Shown piece by piece: positions 1-9,112 of a DNA stretch of 59,424 nucleotides (the first letter of the stretch is position 1; each line of letters opens with the position of its first letter). Below the pieces are notes generated by a model. The model was not told the origin of the DNA and did not search any database. It saw nothing but the letters and a program-made list of their open reading frames with translations. This DNA comes from an uncultured Anaerobiospirillum sp. (GTDB lineage: Bacteria; Pseudomonadota; Gammaproteobacteria; Enterobacterales; Succinivibrionaceae), in the NCBI GenBank assembly GCA_944390115.1, contig CALXOW010000016.1:1-59424 (forward strand), read 5' to 3'. The translations under genes were made by a program, and so were the position numbers.

Positions 1-16
1 AGCAAAATCTCTCTAG

Positions 17-37
17 AAGCCTTGTGCAATAAGGCTT
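17..37 (-). terminator. Stem-loop downstream of truncated ATPase gene
   Basis: A perfect 7-bp stem (AAGCCTT / AAGGCTT) with a 7-nt loop lies just beyond the stop of the neighbouring minus-strand gene. The T-tract after it is weak on both strands, so terminator activity is only possible. Confidence 0.3.
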
Positions 38-71
38 TTAGAGATTTATGTCTTCGAATGAACCTCTAAAG

Positions 72-737
72 TCAGGTATTAAGCCAAGTGTAGAACTCGC
101 TGAGCACGTCCAGTACGGCCTGGTATCTAACTGGGTAGCCGTAGCTTGCGGTCAGCGGATAATCCCAATCGTCGATTAAGAACACCAAGCGATTTTTCAA
201 GGAGATGCTGGAGAGGTGGCCAAGCAAGCGATTGAGGGTGGTCGCCGCAAACTCCATCTTTTTCACTTGAGCAAAGCCAGCGTTAACATAGGCCTCAACC
301 AGCAGGCCCTTAAGCGAATTTCTCAGAGCAACCTCATCTTGACCGGCCAGCCCGGCAAAGGAAAGCTTAATCACCTGATAACGATTTTGATCCGGCCAAT
401 TATCACAAATGGCAGTGTGCTTAAAATCACTGGTGCCATTAACAAAGAGATCAGCTAACATTGAGCACAGCAAAGACTTACCCATGCCTTGAGGGCGGGC
501 CAGGAATACCTTACGCTTGGTCGTGATCAAGCTGTTAAACAACGATGTTTTATCGACATAGAGCATCTTGTAGTCAACAATATCTTCCCAGTCGGCAATA
601 CCAACCGGCAACAGCTGGGCATGTGATTGCGACTGGCTGCTCTTAGGCTTTTTCGAGAAAAAGCAGATTACGCCCAGCAACGCAGCAGCTGCCCAAACGA
701 AAATCGCGCCCAAAATCAATAAAACATCAGTGGTCAT
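72..737 (-). CDS. Truncated, membrane-anchored AAA-ATPase-like protein
   Basis: 221 residues. A transmembrane segment (about residues 4-27) is followed by the N-terminal half of the bacterial AAA-ATPase-like family (PF09820 type): the LPVGIADW and YVDKTSL entry motifs, a Walker A-like RPQGMGKS at about residue 83, and a Walker B-like LVFLIDDWD at about 182. The full-length paralogue at 2275-4062 has about 595 residues, so the sensor region and the C-terminal PD-(D/E)XK nuclease domain are missing here. The membrane anchor is absent from the two full-length paralogues. The family's function is not established. It may be a decayed copy or a deliberate short, membrane-tethered version. Confidence 0.6.
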   Translation of the reverse strand: MTTDVLLILGAIFVWAAAALLGVICFFSKKPKSSQSQSHAQLLPVGIADWEDIVDYKMLYVDKTSLFNSLITTKRKVFLARPQGMGKSLLCSMLADLFVNGTSDFKHTAICDNWPDQNRYQVIKLSFAGLAGQDEVALRNSLKGLLVEAYVNAGFAQVKKMEFAATTLNRLLGHLSSISLKNRLVFLIDDWDYPLTASYGYPVRYQAVLDVLSEFYTWLNT

Positions 738-847
738 AATTCCGGTTGGTTAACCCTTACTAGTTAAGTTGACAACATATAAAACAACTCTTTTCTGCCG
801 ATCAACTCAAAAGAAAACATCACTTAATATCAACAAAATTAGCCAAC

Positions 848-1021
848 TTATAGTTGGCCAGGTACTCTGCCGCTTAACTTGTCTTTGCCCTCGGCCTTAT
901 CTTTATTATCATTAGACCGATACAGTCTAGAGTCAATCCAAAAGACAACCACTGCGAAGATAAGTATGAGACTGCAAACAACTGCAATCAAGCCAACAAA
1001 AAACAAACCACCCCACTCCAT
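848..1021 (-). CDS. 57-residue single-span membrane protein
   Basis: Not recognised as a known family. The ATG follows AGAGGTAAGAAAT, a good ribosome-binding sequence. The product starts MEWGGLFFVGLIAVV, has one strongly hydrophobic span over residues 5-28, then a charged tail rich in K, D and R (RLYRSNDNKDKAEGKDK). It starts only 5 nt after the stop of the preceding membrane-protein gene, so the two are almost certainly co-transcribed and probably act together at the inner membrane. Confidence 0.6.
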   Translation of the reverse strand: MEWGGLFFVGLIAVVCSLILIFAVVVFWIDSRLYRSNDNKDKAEGKDKLSGRVPGQL

Positions 1022-1026
1022 ATTTC

Positions 1027-1584
1027 TTACCTCTTATCAATATTTACTTGATCTGTATTGCTTGATAAATGATTTAACAGCTGAACAGTAACTTTTAAGG
1101 CTTCATTTATTTCATCAACTGAATTAGCCTTTGATAGTGCTATCTCTAATTGCTGGTAGGCACAGGCTATGGCGTTATCCTTTGCCGCTTCTGTTTGATC
1201 ACGTATTTCAGCAGTATTTAACTGCTCTATCTGAGACGAAATTAAATTTTGTTTATCTTCAATTTCTTTGCTAGTAATAGCATTTTGTAGACGTTTTTCT
1301 TTGTTGTTACTAACACCAACAGAGAATAACATTATAGCTATTACCATAAGTGTTAATGCAAGGAAAAATACACACGCAAATAATGCATATAAAGCAATTG
1401 AAATTGCCCATACACTTTGATCAGGCACAGCAGTAAAGTAATACCATGTATGGAAATCAAAAGGATCAAAATTAGGTGTATCAGGTATTTCCTGCCAAAT
1501 ATAAACGCCAATAGAAGCAATAAAAGTGACCAAACCGCCAGCTGCTGCTCCTAGAAGAGTAAGTAAATACGTAGAAACTGACAT
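1027..1584 (-). CDS. Two-span membrane protein with C-terminal coiled coil, unknown
   Basis: 185 residues from the ATG at 1584, preferred because GAAAGAGACGA precedes it; the frame stays open upstream to 1683. Hydrophobic spans lie at about residues 4-31 (MSVSTYLLTLLGAAAGG and onward) and 58-92, separated by a roughly 25-residue loop with DPFDFHTWYYF. The C-terminal 90 residues are polar and helical (heptad-like EKRLQNAITSKEIEDKQNL), consistent with a cytoplasmic coiled coil. No family recognised. It is followed after 5 nt by the 57-residue membrane protein and preceded by antitoxin-like genes, so it may belong to a mobile or defensive cassette. Confidence 0.55.
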   Translation of the reverse strand: MSVSTYLLTLLGAAAGGLVTFIASIGVYIWQEIPDTPNFDPFDFHTWYYFTAVPDQSVWAISIALYALFACVFFLALTLMVIAIMLFSVGVSNNKEKRLQNAITSKEIEDKQNLISSQIEQLNTAEIRDQTEAAKDNAIACAYQQLEIALSKANSVDEINEALKVTVQLLNHLSSNTDQVNIDKR

Positions 1585-1676
1585 ACAAATCGTCTCTTTC
1601 AAGAAATCATTATTCAGCCACAGTAGCTTAGCTTGAGGCCATTGTACCCCATTGCAAGGCATAATACCGCGTAAGC

Positions 1677-1817
1677 TCACCAACTTCTGCGCTCCGTCTC
1701 AAAAGCGGAGGCTAGGTTGCGACTCGGGCATAAGCGGCAAGCTAAATCCGCGCAAATGCGCTCCATACACGCGGCCAGCTCCGCATCAAGCTCAATATTG
1801 ACGGTAACTTTGGCCAT
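1677..1817 (-). pseudogene. RelB/DinJ antitoxin N-terminal remnant
   Basis: 46 codons starting at an ATG that overlaps the TAA of the upstream antitoxin by one base (TAATG). The first half (MAKVTVNIELDAELAACM) is typical of the ribbon-helix-helix DNA-binding strand and helix of RelB/DinJ antitoxins. The frame then loses similarity and stops after RRSW. The toxin-binding C-terminus and the cognate toxin are missing, so this is probably a truncated antitoxin gene. Confidence 0.5.
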
Positions 1818-2080
1818 TAGTCCACCTCGATCAGATCGTGCTCGGAAAAGTGAGAGCGCCCGGCATCGAGGTCGGCCTTGACTTGTGCGAGATAGCGCAA
1901 ATTGCTTTCGCTGTAGAAAGGATCGGCATAAAGCTCAAAGGGAATGCCGAGGTGCGCCACGACTTGCTGGGCGTAGCGGACGCAGGCGTCGTTAAAGGTC
2001 AGGCCCTGCTCGGCGCAGATCTCGTTGATACGGCTGAACTCGTCAGCGGGTAGAGTTAGTTGAATCGTCCTGGCCGCCAT
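1817..2080 (-). CDS. RelB/DinJ-family antitoxin, no adjacent toxin
   Basis: 87 residues beginning MAARTIQLTLPADEFSRINE. The start at 2080 was chosen because AGGAGGTGCT immediately precedes it, although the frame is open upstream to 2239. The N-terminal strand (RTIQLTLPAD) and following helices match the ribbon-helix-helix antitoxins of the RelB/DinJ class, which bind their own operator and neutralise a RelE/YafQ RNase. No toxin gene follows: the next frame is a broken antitoxin remnant. It may be solitary or may have lost its partner. Confidence 0.55.
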   Translation of the reverse strand: MAARTIQLTLPADEFSRINEICAEQGLTFNDACVRYAQQVVAHLGIPFELYADPFYSESNLRYLAQVKADLDAGRSHFSEHDLIEVD

Positions 2081-2105
2081 AGCACCTCCTAGTGGACTCA
2101 TTGTT

Positions 2106-2133
2106 ACCATATACTTAGCTTCAGCTTTGCCAA
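2106..2133 (-). promoter_or_regulatory. Likely sigma-70 promoter of the antitoxin
   Basis: Reading the minus strand, TTGGCA and TATGGT are separated by 16 nt, and the -10 lies 25 nt before the antitoxin ATG. Matches are partial but well placed. Confidence 0.4.
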
Positions 2134-2164
2134 GTATTATCACACAGCGCAGGAGACTAGACTC

Positions 2165-2206
2165 AAAAACTAAGGGCCTGGCCCCTGTGTGGGAACATGG
2201 CCCTGA
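2165..2206 (-). terminator. Terminator after AAA-ATPase gene, groEL-terminator type
   Basis: A GC-rich hairpin (AGGGCC...GGCCCT around CCCACACAGGGG) followed on the minus strand by TTAGTTTTTGAG. It agrees at about 35 of 42 positions with the groEL terminator at 6659-6700, so the two appear to be copies of one terminator element. Confidence 0.55.
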
Positions 2207-2274
2207 AATCATAACCCTAGTCGTGCCTTCCTCTACCAACTGGAGATAAAGTCATCTCTGCTGTTGGATCTTAA

Positions 2275-4062
2275 TTATCTTGAGTTTCCAGCTAGACCTG
2301 ACTCTTCCAGGTACTTAGTGAAGAGGTTGACCGTATGGATGCGGCCGCATGAGCTGCCCGTGGCATCAAACTTGTGCCAAGCAGCGATACAACGGCGCAT
2401 GTTTGAGATAACGAGGGCGACCCCAATTACAGGCTTGCCTGCGGTATGGTGGTTTACGGCATAGCCCTTGGCGATAATCTGCTTTGTGGCAGCTTTAAGC
2501 AAACCGTACCTGTCCTTGAGCGAGCGCTTGCGATCGTTCTCGGTGATGTTATGGATGAGCTTAAGCTCAAAGACGTAGAACTTGTCACCGATCTTAAGCT
2601 CTATGTCAGAACGTCCCTGATAGTTAGGCGTTTCTTCCCGCACCTCATCGGCAATATCACGGAACCAGCCCGCAATTAAGGTACGATACAAAGGTTCGTG
2701 CGGAAACCTGAAGGTATCAGAAAGTATGCCGCTGAGTAGCTCATTGATCCGGGCGCATACTGCCTTGATGTCGCCTTGCAATAAAGCTGTTTTGATAGCA
2801 GCTTTAAGTGCTGAAACTTCGTTAATACTCTTCTTGCTTTTGGCACCAATAAAGCGCATTAGAACCAAATCAAATTCTTCTAATACTTCCAGATTAGGCA
2901 AGCCACAGTGGTATGTCTTATTGTTGCTTTGAGCGCCTGATACTATGCTCTTAATGGTGAGATAACCAGACTCTGCTAATAACTGAGAGGCTGTAACTTC
3001 GTCAAAATTAACCGGAGTAGCCAGATCGTCCGTGGTAAGATCGGTACCTTCATATTTGAGTTGGCACAGCGCCTCAAGATCTGTCGGGCGATGACTTAAG
3101 AACTCTTTTAAGGCCTGAGCAGCATTTGAGCTATTCATCCAAAAGGCCTTAAACTCAGGATGATAATCCGATTCTGCACCGGGAGTTACGCGATCAAAGA
3201 ATTGATTAATATCCCATGGACTGTAAAGTTTGACCTCTGCTTTTTCATCAAAGCAGAAGCCATCGTAGTAGGCCTGAAGTTCAGCGATCAGCTCCGCTTC
3301 ACTCAGGCCTAGAACTCGAGCCGCTTCTTTTATATACGGGGCATAACAGGTGACTAACTCCTCGTGGGTATAACCAACTAAGGAAGCATAGTCGGGATCC
3401 ATGCTAATATCACGAATATCCTGACCCGTGAACAGCGAGGCTGAACTATAACGCATAATGCCGGTAACCAAGATAAAACGAAAAGAGTCAATGGAGCGCA
3501 GCCAAGAATAAAAACATTTTAATGCAGACAGAGCAATGTTATATTTAGCTTTTTCGCCGAGATTTGACGAAAGAGGATGATCCCACTCGTCAATTATGAA
3601 AACAAGTTCATTATCGCGCGATATCGGCTTGAGCGCCTTAAGGAAACGATCTAAAGTTTTATATTTATTTTCGTACTCCTCTACCTCATGAAAACCTGCG
3701 TTGCCATAAGCATCAACTAGTGCGCCAATCAATGATTGTTCAAATTCACGCTTCGTGTCACCAGCGATATCAACGAAGGTAAGTCTGATAACTGGGAAAG
3801 CACCAGGCTGCTCAGGCCACTGATCGTAAATGGCGGTGCCTTCGAAATTAATTGTTCCATTGTTAAATAGATCTTCCAGCATGGAGCAAAGCATTGATTT
3901 GCCCATACGACGCGGACGTGACAGGAAAATCTTGTTCTTGGCCACAACTAAGCTTCTGAGCTTATCGGTCTTATCGACAAAGAACATGTCACGCTTACGG
4001 AGCTGGCTCCAGTTAGAAATGCCAATCGGCAATGTTTTGAGCTTGTTATTTGCCTGCGACAT
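2275..4062 (-). CDS. AAA-ATPase/PD-(D/E)XK nuclease-like protein
   Basis: 595 residues; the ATG follows AGGGGAAAGTTAAT. The N-terminal AAA-ATPase-like domain (PF09820 type) shows LPIGISNW and FVDKTDKL at the start, a Walker A-like RPRRMGKS near residue 53 and a Walker B-like LVFIIDEWD near 154. A C-terminal PD-(D/E)XK-type segment (PF08011 type) carries SDIELKIGDKFYVFELKL, the usual D...ExK pattern. Proteins of this architecture occur in many paralogous copies in some anaerobe genomes; their biological role is unproven, and mobility or defence have been suggested from the nuclease-like fold. It lies between an antitoxin gene and a decayed paralogue. Confidence 0.8.
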   Translation of the reverse strand: MSQANNKLKTLPIGISNWSQLRKRDMFFVDKTDKLRSLVVAKNKIFLSRPRRMGKSMLCSMLEDLFNNGTINFEGTAIYDQWPEQPGAFPVIRLTFVDIAGDTKREFEQSLIGALVDAYGNAGFHEVEEYENKYKTLDRFLKALKPISRDNELVFIIDEWDHPLSSNLGEKAKYNIALSALKCFYSWLRSIDSFRFILVTGIMRYSSASLFTGQDIRDISMDPDYASLVGYTHEELVTCYAPYIKEAARVLGLSEAELIAELQAYYDGFCFDEKAEVKLYSPWDINQFFDRVTPGAESDYHPEFKAFWMNSSNAAQALKEFLSHRPTDLEALCQLKYEGTDLTTDDLATPVNFDEVTASQLLAESGYLTIKSIVSGAQSNNKTYHCGLPNLEVLEEFDLVLMRFIGAKSKKSINEVSALKAAIKTALLQGDIKAVCARINELLSGILSDTFRFPHEPLYRTLIAGWFRDIADEVREETPNYQGRSDIELKIGDKFYVFELKLIHNITENDRKRSLKDRYGLLKAATKQIIAKGYAVNHHTAGKPVIGVALVISNMRRCIAAWHKFDATGSSCGRIHTVNLFTKYLEESGLAGNSR

Positions 4063-4105
4063 ATTAACTTTCCCCTACCTGTGCCCATGATCCGCACGTT
4101 TTTTT

Positions 4106-4205
4106 TTAATCATTTTGAGCTATCAGCTCATCCTGCTCTTCTAGGTACTTGGTGAAGAGGTACGCCGTATGGCGGCGACCGCATGAACTGCCCCGAAATC
4201 AAATT
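4106..4205 (-). pseudogene. C-terminal scrap of another AAA-ATPase/PD-(D/E)XK gene
   Basis: On the minus strand this stretch encodes GSSCGRRHTAYLFTKYLEEQ and ends at a TAA. It matches the last 35 residues of the 595-residue paralogue (GSSCGRIHTVNLFTKYLEES). A short AKFD segment precedes it in another frame, shifted by a 2-nt deletion. Nothing else of the gene remains, so this is the tail of a deleted copy. The adjacent 4206-4382 shows no convincing gene. Confidence 0.65.
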
Positions 4206-4382
4206 TAGCACAGTTCTTGGTGATCCGACCTCAAAAAGTAATAAGCAAAAGGATGGCCCGCATCGAGCTCGACCGTGATTGTCCAAAGTACAGAGCTCCA
4301 AGCTCGTCAGTCGGTAGAGTGAGAAGCATAAACCTATTCGGCACGGATCTACCTGCGACCTTGGAGCCAATATTGCCCCCAA

Positions 4383-6080
4383 CTAACGCTCAATCAAGTC
4401 GGCCATACCCAGCCGAGCAATACCACGCGCCCCAGGTGCTCCACAGAAGACTATGCCAAAACGTGCGACCCGAGGCTCACTATTGCCATCAAGAGCGTAT
4501 TTGCGGTCTTTGATCTGCTGCAAGGCTTCAGCGAGCTTGGCATCAAGCTTTTTAGGATCAGAGCTTTCCTCATACTTGAATTCCAAGACGATCGTGGTCT
4601 GGAGGCCTGGCAGATCAAACACACAATCAGCCCGGCCATTGAGGGACATGACTTCAACGCGTGGCTTATATCCCAAGCCAAATAAGAGCATGATGATCAG
4701 GTCCACCGCCCAAAACTCATTTTCCGGTCTGTGGCTATACGGCAAGGTGCCAATGGCCTCATTGAAAGCGGCACGGATCTGCTCTGCGTCAAGACTAGTC
4801 AGCGCAGCAAGCACCTTACGGCTCGAACTGTTAGTGCAAAGATCAAGCTCAAGGCTGAAGAAATGCCTGGCCAGCAAATTAGTCAAGCCCCACAGAGTCT
4901 CGCGATTAGGACAAGCCAAATGAGCCTTCCCTGCTGCTCTGAAGCGCTTACTGAGCGTGAGATATCCCGTCTGAAACAGCAAGGAATAAGGATTCTTAGG
5001 GGTGATCAGCGATGCTTGCACCAGCTCTTTGCCCCCAAGCACAAATTCGCCTTGGCTCACCTGGGCAATGATCTGCTCAAGCTCAGTCCGAGCGAAGAAA
5101 CGCTTAAGCAACTGAAGAAAGCGGCCTCCTTCCTCCGTGACCCAATAAGGACGAAGCGTAGCCTGTTCGTTGGCAAAAAAGCGCAGCACCGACCAAGTCG
5201 AAAAGACCAAGTTTTCTTGCGAGCCCGCAAAGGAGTAGCCACCATACCAGGCAGACAGGCGCTTTAACAAGGCATCAACTTGAGCCTCACTCACCGTCTC
5301 AAGGGCGCAGCCATCCTGAATTGACGCCGCATAGCGCAGGTTCTGCGCAAAATACTGCTTGAGCTCATCCGTGGTATAGCCACAACAAGCCGCAAAACCC
5401 GGAGCTTGGGATACGTCGGTGAAGTTGTTAGCTGCCGTGCCTAAACCCAGTTCCTGAAAGCGGGTAGTCCCGGTAAAGAAGACACAGCGGAATTTGTCAT
5501 CGTGGCTTTTTACCGCGCTAAATAGCTGGCACATCAGATCCTTGCAGCGTTCAAGCTCTTGCTCTTGATTGTAGTGATGGAGCAGTGGCGCATCGAACTC
5601 ATCGATCAGGAACACTAAGGAATTAGGGGCCAAGTGCTCCAGCATGGAGTAAAAGCAAGCTCCAAAATCGCTCGAATTATCTGGCTCGGCGAGCTCGCAG
5701 GCGCGACAGAATGAGGCGATCGCCTTCTTCAGCTCCTCCTCAAAGCGTGCCACCGTACGCCCTGAATTGAGGTTAGCCAAATCCAGATGCAGCACCAGAT
5801 AAGTGCCATCATCGTGCCACAGCTTTTCAATGGCCAGTCCCTTAAAGTAGGAGTCATGCCCCTCATAGGGCTCAACCCCATGCAGGAACAGCTCCTCTAT
5901 GGTGGACAGCAGCGTGCTTTTGCCAAAGCGACGTGGCCGGGTCAGGATGTGAGGGCAATCACTGGCAGCAAGCTCGTAAACGAAGGCGGTCTTGTCGACA
6001 TAGACCTTGCCCTTGCTCCGCAATTTAGCAAAAGTCTGACTGGCAGTAGGCAGCTTAAGTTTTAGCTTACGAAACCCCAT
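4383..6080 (-). CDS. AAA-ATPase/PD-(D/E)XK nuclease-like protein, second subfamily
   Basis: 565 residues, ATG preceded by GGGGGAAGGTCAGG. Same two-domain plan as the 2275-4062 protein but clearly diverged: KVYVDKTAFVYEL entry motif, Walker A-like RPRRFGKSTLL near residue 47, Walker B-like LVFLIDEFDAPLL near 157, and FFTGTTRFQE after it. The C-terminus carries NGRADCVFDLPG followed by IVLEFKYEES, the D...ExK active-site pattern, then ALQQIKDRKYA. All three catalytic signatures appear intact. It is of a common type in gut anaerobes, with unknown cellular function. Confidence 0.8.
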   Translation of the reverse strand: MGFRKLKLKLPTASQTFAKLRSKGKVYVDKTAFVYELAASDCPHILTRPRRFGKSTLLSTIEELFLHGVEPYEGHDSYFKGLAIEKLWHDDGTYLVLHLDLANLNSGRTVARFEEELKKAIASFCRACELAEPDNSSDFGACFYSMLEHLAPNSLVFLIDEFDAPLLHHYNQEQELERCKDLMCQLFSAVKSHDDKFRCVFFTGTTRFQELGLGTAANNFTDVSQAPGFAACCGYTTDELKQYFAQNLRYAASIQDGCALETVSEAQVDALLKRLSAWYGGYSFAGSQENLVFSTWSVLRFFANEQATLRPYWVTEEGGRFLQLLKRFFARTELEQIIAQVSQGEFVLGGKELVQASLITPKNPYSLLFQTGYLTLSKRFRAAGKAHLACPNRETLWGLTNLLARHFFSLELDLCTNSSSRKVLAALTSLDAEQIRAAFNEAIGTLPYSHRPENEFWAVDLIIMLLFGLGYKPRVEVMSLNGRADCVFDLPGLQTTIVLEFKYEESSDPKKLDAKLAEALQQIKDRKYALDGNSEPRVARFGIVFCGAPGARGIARLGMADLIER

Positions 6081-6360
6081 CCTGACCTTCCCCCTAACAT
6101 CAAGGGCAGCTTAAGAGACATTAAACTTCCCAAATTTTACCACAACAGGCAGTTTGGGCTGACTTAACACCACTCAGAAGCAGCGCATAAACAAGACAGA
6201 ATCGCGCTTTCTAATGCAACTTCTGCTGCCGCGCAAGATTGCGTTGGCCGGTACAGTGGCGGTGATCAAAAGTGCGGATAAGGAACCATACCGACCAATG
6301 TGGTGAATCATTAGAGTCGTCACATAATTAGTAATACCTAATAAGTATTATTGCACAAAG

Positions 6361-6635
6361 TACGATCCTGAGTTTTTACAAAACACTGTAAGGTGGTATC
6401 TGCCCAAATACAAATGGCTTATTTATGCTGTTCTTTGAGGCAGTGTTACTGTCAGACATATCTTACAACTGCATAAATATGCTGTTTTGTAACAGTTGGC
6501 GCTTATTGCTATGTAAACCGCTTAAATGACAAAGCCCTTATTTAAGGGAAATTCTTATAAGCAACCCATCTCCCCAATAAGCCAAACTTCAGCTCAAACC
6601 TATCTTACTTAATTTTGTAAAAACTCAGGTACGAT
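6361..6635. mobile_element. MITE-like insertion with 17-bp TIRs and 6-bp target duplication
   Basis: A perfect inverted repeat, CCTGAGTTTTTACAAAA at 6367-6383 and its complement at 6613-6629, bounds a 263-bp non-coding core. Each outer end is immediately flanked by the direct repeat TACGAT (6361-6366 and 6630-6635), the expected signature of a transposition target duplication. The core is AT-rich with internal palindromes, for example CCCTTATTTAAGGG, and has no open frame. A short imperfect extension (GTAAG) continues the inverted repeat inward. The rest of the 6081-6658 gap shows nothing else recognisable. Confidence 0.6.
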
Positions 6636-6658
6636 ACTAAATTCACAAAAACTGAAAA

Positions 6659-6703
6659 AAAAACTGAGGGCCAGGCCCCCGTGTGGGAGCCTGACCCTCA
6701 GCT
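6659..6703 (-). terminator. groESL intrinsic terminator
   Basis: On the minus strand, CTGAGGGTCAGG pairs with the complementary arm ending GGCCCTCAG around CCCACACGGGG, followed by a run of eight or more T. It lies about 55 nt after the groEL stop. Confidence 0.8.
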
Positions 6704-6755
6704 TTTTATTTTTTGGTTGTGACTTGGTTCAGTCACTAGGCCGCGTGGGCGGGCA

Positions 6756-8408
<1,653 letters not shown>

Positions 8409-8512
8409 CTAATTAATCCTAACGGAAACTTGTTCCAACAACCGGTTTACAACAGATGCGCACTCAATGCGTAGGTTTTACGCCCTCTGGTGCGCGGCGC
8501 TTTTGCGGGAGC

Positions 8513-8803
8513 TTACTCAGCAACAACAGCTAAGATGTCGCTCTCGGAGAGGATGAAGACTTCCTCGCCGTCTAAGCGCTCTTTCTTGGTGCCGTAGCCT
8601 TCGTTGTAAACAACAGTATCGCCAACCTTAACCGACATTGGAGCGAAGGAGCCATTGTCGAGGAGACGGCCCTTGCCGACAGCCAGAACCTTACCACGGG
8701 TCGACTTTTGAGCAGCCGAACCTAATAAGATGCCACCCTCAGACTTGGTCTCAACCTCGAAAGGCTTGACGATTACACGGTCATATAAAGGAATTAAATT
8801 CAT
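8513..8803 (-). CDS. groES: Co-chaperonin GroES
   Basis: 96 residues, the usual length. It forms the heptameric lid of the GroEL chamber. Begins [16 protein letters not shown] and contains the GGILLG mobile-loop sequence and the [17 protein letters not shown] region. First gene of the groESL operon. Confidence 0.97.
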   Translation of the reverse strand: MNLIPLYDRVIVKPFEVETKSEGGILLGSAAQKSTRGKVLAVGKGRLLDNGSFAPMSVKVGDTVVYNEGYGTKKERLDGEEVFILSESDILAVVAE

Positions 8804-9030
8804 TTTAAATGCCCCGATTGCACGCTCTTACCGCCCCTGCGGCAAAATGACGTGCTCCGTAAAATCTGTAACTTAGCAAGCTTACGCCTACTATTGGCGA
8901 CGGACTTGTGAGGATCACCTCTAAGCTCAGCGCTCTGGCCTTAAAGAACCAGGCGCGGGCCAGCGGATCAAAATGCAAGGGAACTTAGAACTGTTCCTCA
9001 CGCAAATCCACCACCTTGGAACATAACCCT

Positions 9031-9059
9031 AGATGGGGGTACCCCTGATGCTTTTCAAG
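9031..9059 (-). promoter_or_regulatory. Sigma-32 (RpoH) type heat-shock promoter of groESL
   Basis: The minus strand reads CTTGAA, a 15-nt spacer, then CCCCATCT, essentially the RpoH consensus -35 and -10. It lies about 230 nt before groES, giving a long 5' leader. No CIRCE inverted repeat was found, so control is probably by sigma-32 rather than HrcA. Confidence 0.75.
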
Positions 9060-9079
9060 GGTACCCTCAAAAAATTTTT

Positions 9080-9100
9080 TAGGCCGTATTTATCAGGCCC
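9080..9100 (-). terminator. Possible terminator of the DMT transporter gene
   Basis: On the minus strand GGCCTGATAAATACGGCC forms a short hairpin followed by TAAAAAATTTTTT, about 15 nt after the stop codon. The stem is short. Confidence 0.4.
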
Positions 9101-9112
9101 TGCGCCGGGCTC

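Noticed and set aside
2081-2239. N-terminal extension of the RelB/DinJ antitoxin frame
   Set aside because: A strong AGGAGGTGCT precedes the internal ATG, and the extension overlaps the likely promoter and the upstream terminator.
4217-4513. 98-codon plus-strand frame opposite the ATPase remnants
   Set aside because: It lies across the end of the intact minus-strand gene and has no recognisable domain or ribosome-binding site.
8804-9030. CIRCE element upstream of groES
   Set aside because: No TTAGCACTC...GAGTGCTAA inverted repeat is present; the RpoH-type promoter suffices.
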